From: Galaxea fascicularis
Lineage: Eukaryota; Cnidaria; Anthozoa; Scleractinia; Euphylliidae
NCBI GenBank assembly: GCA_948470475.1
Contig: OX419336.1
Span: forward strand, 19,497,749 to 19,561,748
Direction: 5' to 3'
Length of the DNA stretch: 64,000 bases
This document shows, in pieces, positions 63,301-64,000 of the stretch. Below the pieces are notes generated by a model, which was given only the letters and a program-made list of their open reading frames with translations, was not told where the DNA came from and did not search any database. A program made the position numbers and the translations under genes. How positions within the stretch are numbered: position 1 is the stretch's first letter; each line of letters opens with the position of its first letter.

Positions 63301-64000
63301 ACAATGCCCATATTTGGCGAAAACAAACGTCTTATGCAAATTAATGCGGGTTGAACGAGACGATTGGGTGCTGAGAATGTGGCAACATGAAGGTACTTGT
63401 ACGAATTAAAGTGTTTTGATCATCATTGTGATGATTTTGAGAAGAGACGAATGATTTAATCATCAAACAATCATTGACACCCGCATCTACGCCAAGGCCT
63501 ACTGATTCTGGTACTGTTAAGTATAGATTAAAAATCTTGTAAATAGGTCAAGTTTATATTTTTATATAACTATTTATATTTTCAATTTACGAACGTTGCT
63601 TGATTTTAATGTAGCCAGTAGCTGCAAACGCAAGCGTATTTTGATACCGGTTGTCGCCATTGAAATGTAATTTAATGATAAGCTGAATTCTATAGCTCCA
63701 GCTTACAACTAACCTCTTTCGTGACATTTAATTAAGTACTTTTCAATGGCTGTGTTCCACCGGAATCATCTCCTTTGTTGCGATGTACCCAAATTGCCGG
63801 AAACAATTTGTTATTAAACAAGTCATGTTGTAATACATAAAGCGACTTTTATACTGTTTATGCATAGTCATAATTCTTCGTCAAATAAAATATTAATTAC
63901 ATTGACCGGGCTTTGAAAAATTGAAAATAAATCAGGACGGGCTTAGAAATTCTGACGTGATAGTGTGACGGGCATTAGAAAAAAAACGAGAAGTTATTTC
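63301..64000. other. Right edge, no gene recognised
   Basis: AT-rich; only the GACGGGCTT-type repeat units near 63903-63975. Confidence 0.4.

Noticed and set aside
59577..64000. Further NSE4 exons to the right
   Set aside because: No frame with NSE4 C-terminal domain residues and splice sites was found in this stretch.

Overview
Kind of DNA. This is a gene-poor, transposon-rich window from an animal nuclear genome. The host genes are intron-containing: a GTPase of the DRG1 family, the SMC5/6 subunit NSE4, and single-exon H-type lectin and follistatin/Kazal modules. The repeat mix is Polinton, Penelope-like, Crypton, PIF/Harbinger, gypsy, CR1/L2-like LINEs and tRNA-derived SINEs with (ATT)n or ATGAGCT tails. 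Together these suggest a cnidarian, most likely a stony coral or another anthozoan. That assignment is inference from remembered family content; no search was run.

Layout. 0.3-2.2 kb: a compact inverted-repeat unit with acidic ORFs and a family-B DNA polymerase relic, next to a tRNA-Ala-like sequence. 3-3.3 kb: an H-type lectin exon (minus). 3.7-7.1 kb: a Crypton remnant, a LINE ORF1, and a 1.6-kb element with 61-bp terminal inverted repeats (TIRs) and a 9-bp target-site duplication (TSD) that holds a second TIR element with a Harbinger-like transposase. 7.4-11.7 kb: a decayed gypsy retrotransposon whose gag is split by an insertion. 12.4-12.6 kb: a Kazal exon (minus). 14.6-31.1 kb: a decayed Polinton/Maverick bounded by about 160-bp inverted repeats. 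It carries zinc-ribbon (VLTF3-like), packaging ATPase, phospholipase-like, integrase, BRO-N/nuclease, membrane, fibre-like, PPxY, capsid and DNA polymerase genes. It is itself riddled with a MULE-like element, an inverted Penelope-like element and MITEs. 32-42 kb: MITEs, SINEs, a second lectin exon, a Crypton-like first exon, and low-complexity DNA.

From 43.6 kb the DNA is host. An intact intronless DRG1 ORF (minus) and the NSE4 gene (plus) diverge from a 273-bp shared promoter. NSE4 has coding exons at 45.0, 45.3 and 59.5 kb; its second intron is 14.0 kb and holds three LINE remnants, a 3.3-kb Tc1/mariner-type element with another TIR element nested in it, SINEs and MITEs. One LINE encodes a 2A-like peptide ahead of a PHD finger. 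The right end (59.6-64 kb) has only repeats.

How the parts relate. The three minus-strand extracellular exons (36.5, 12.4 and 3.0 kb) could belong to one or more lectin/Kazal genes whose introns have been swollen by the mobile DNA. Several insertions can be proved inside the window because an uninterrupted copy of the same target is also present. Nearly all mobile ORFs carry frameshifts or stops. DRG1 is the only obviously intact full-length protein gene.
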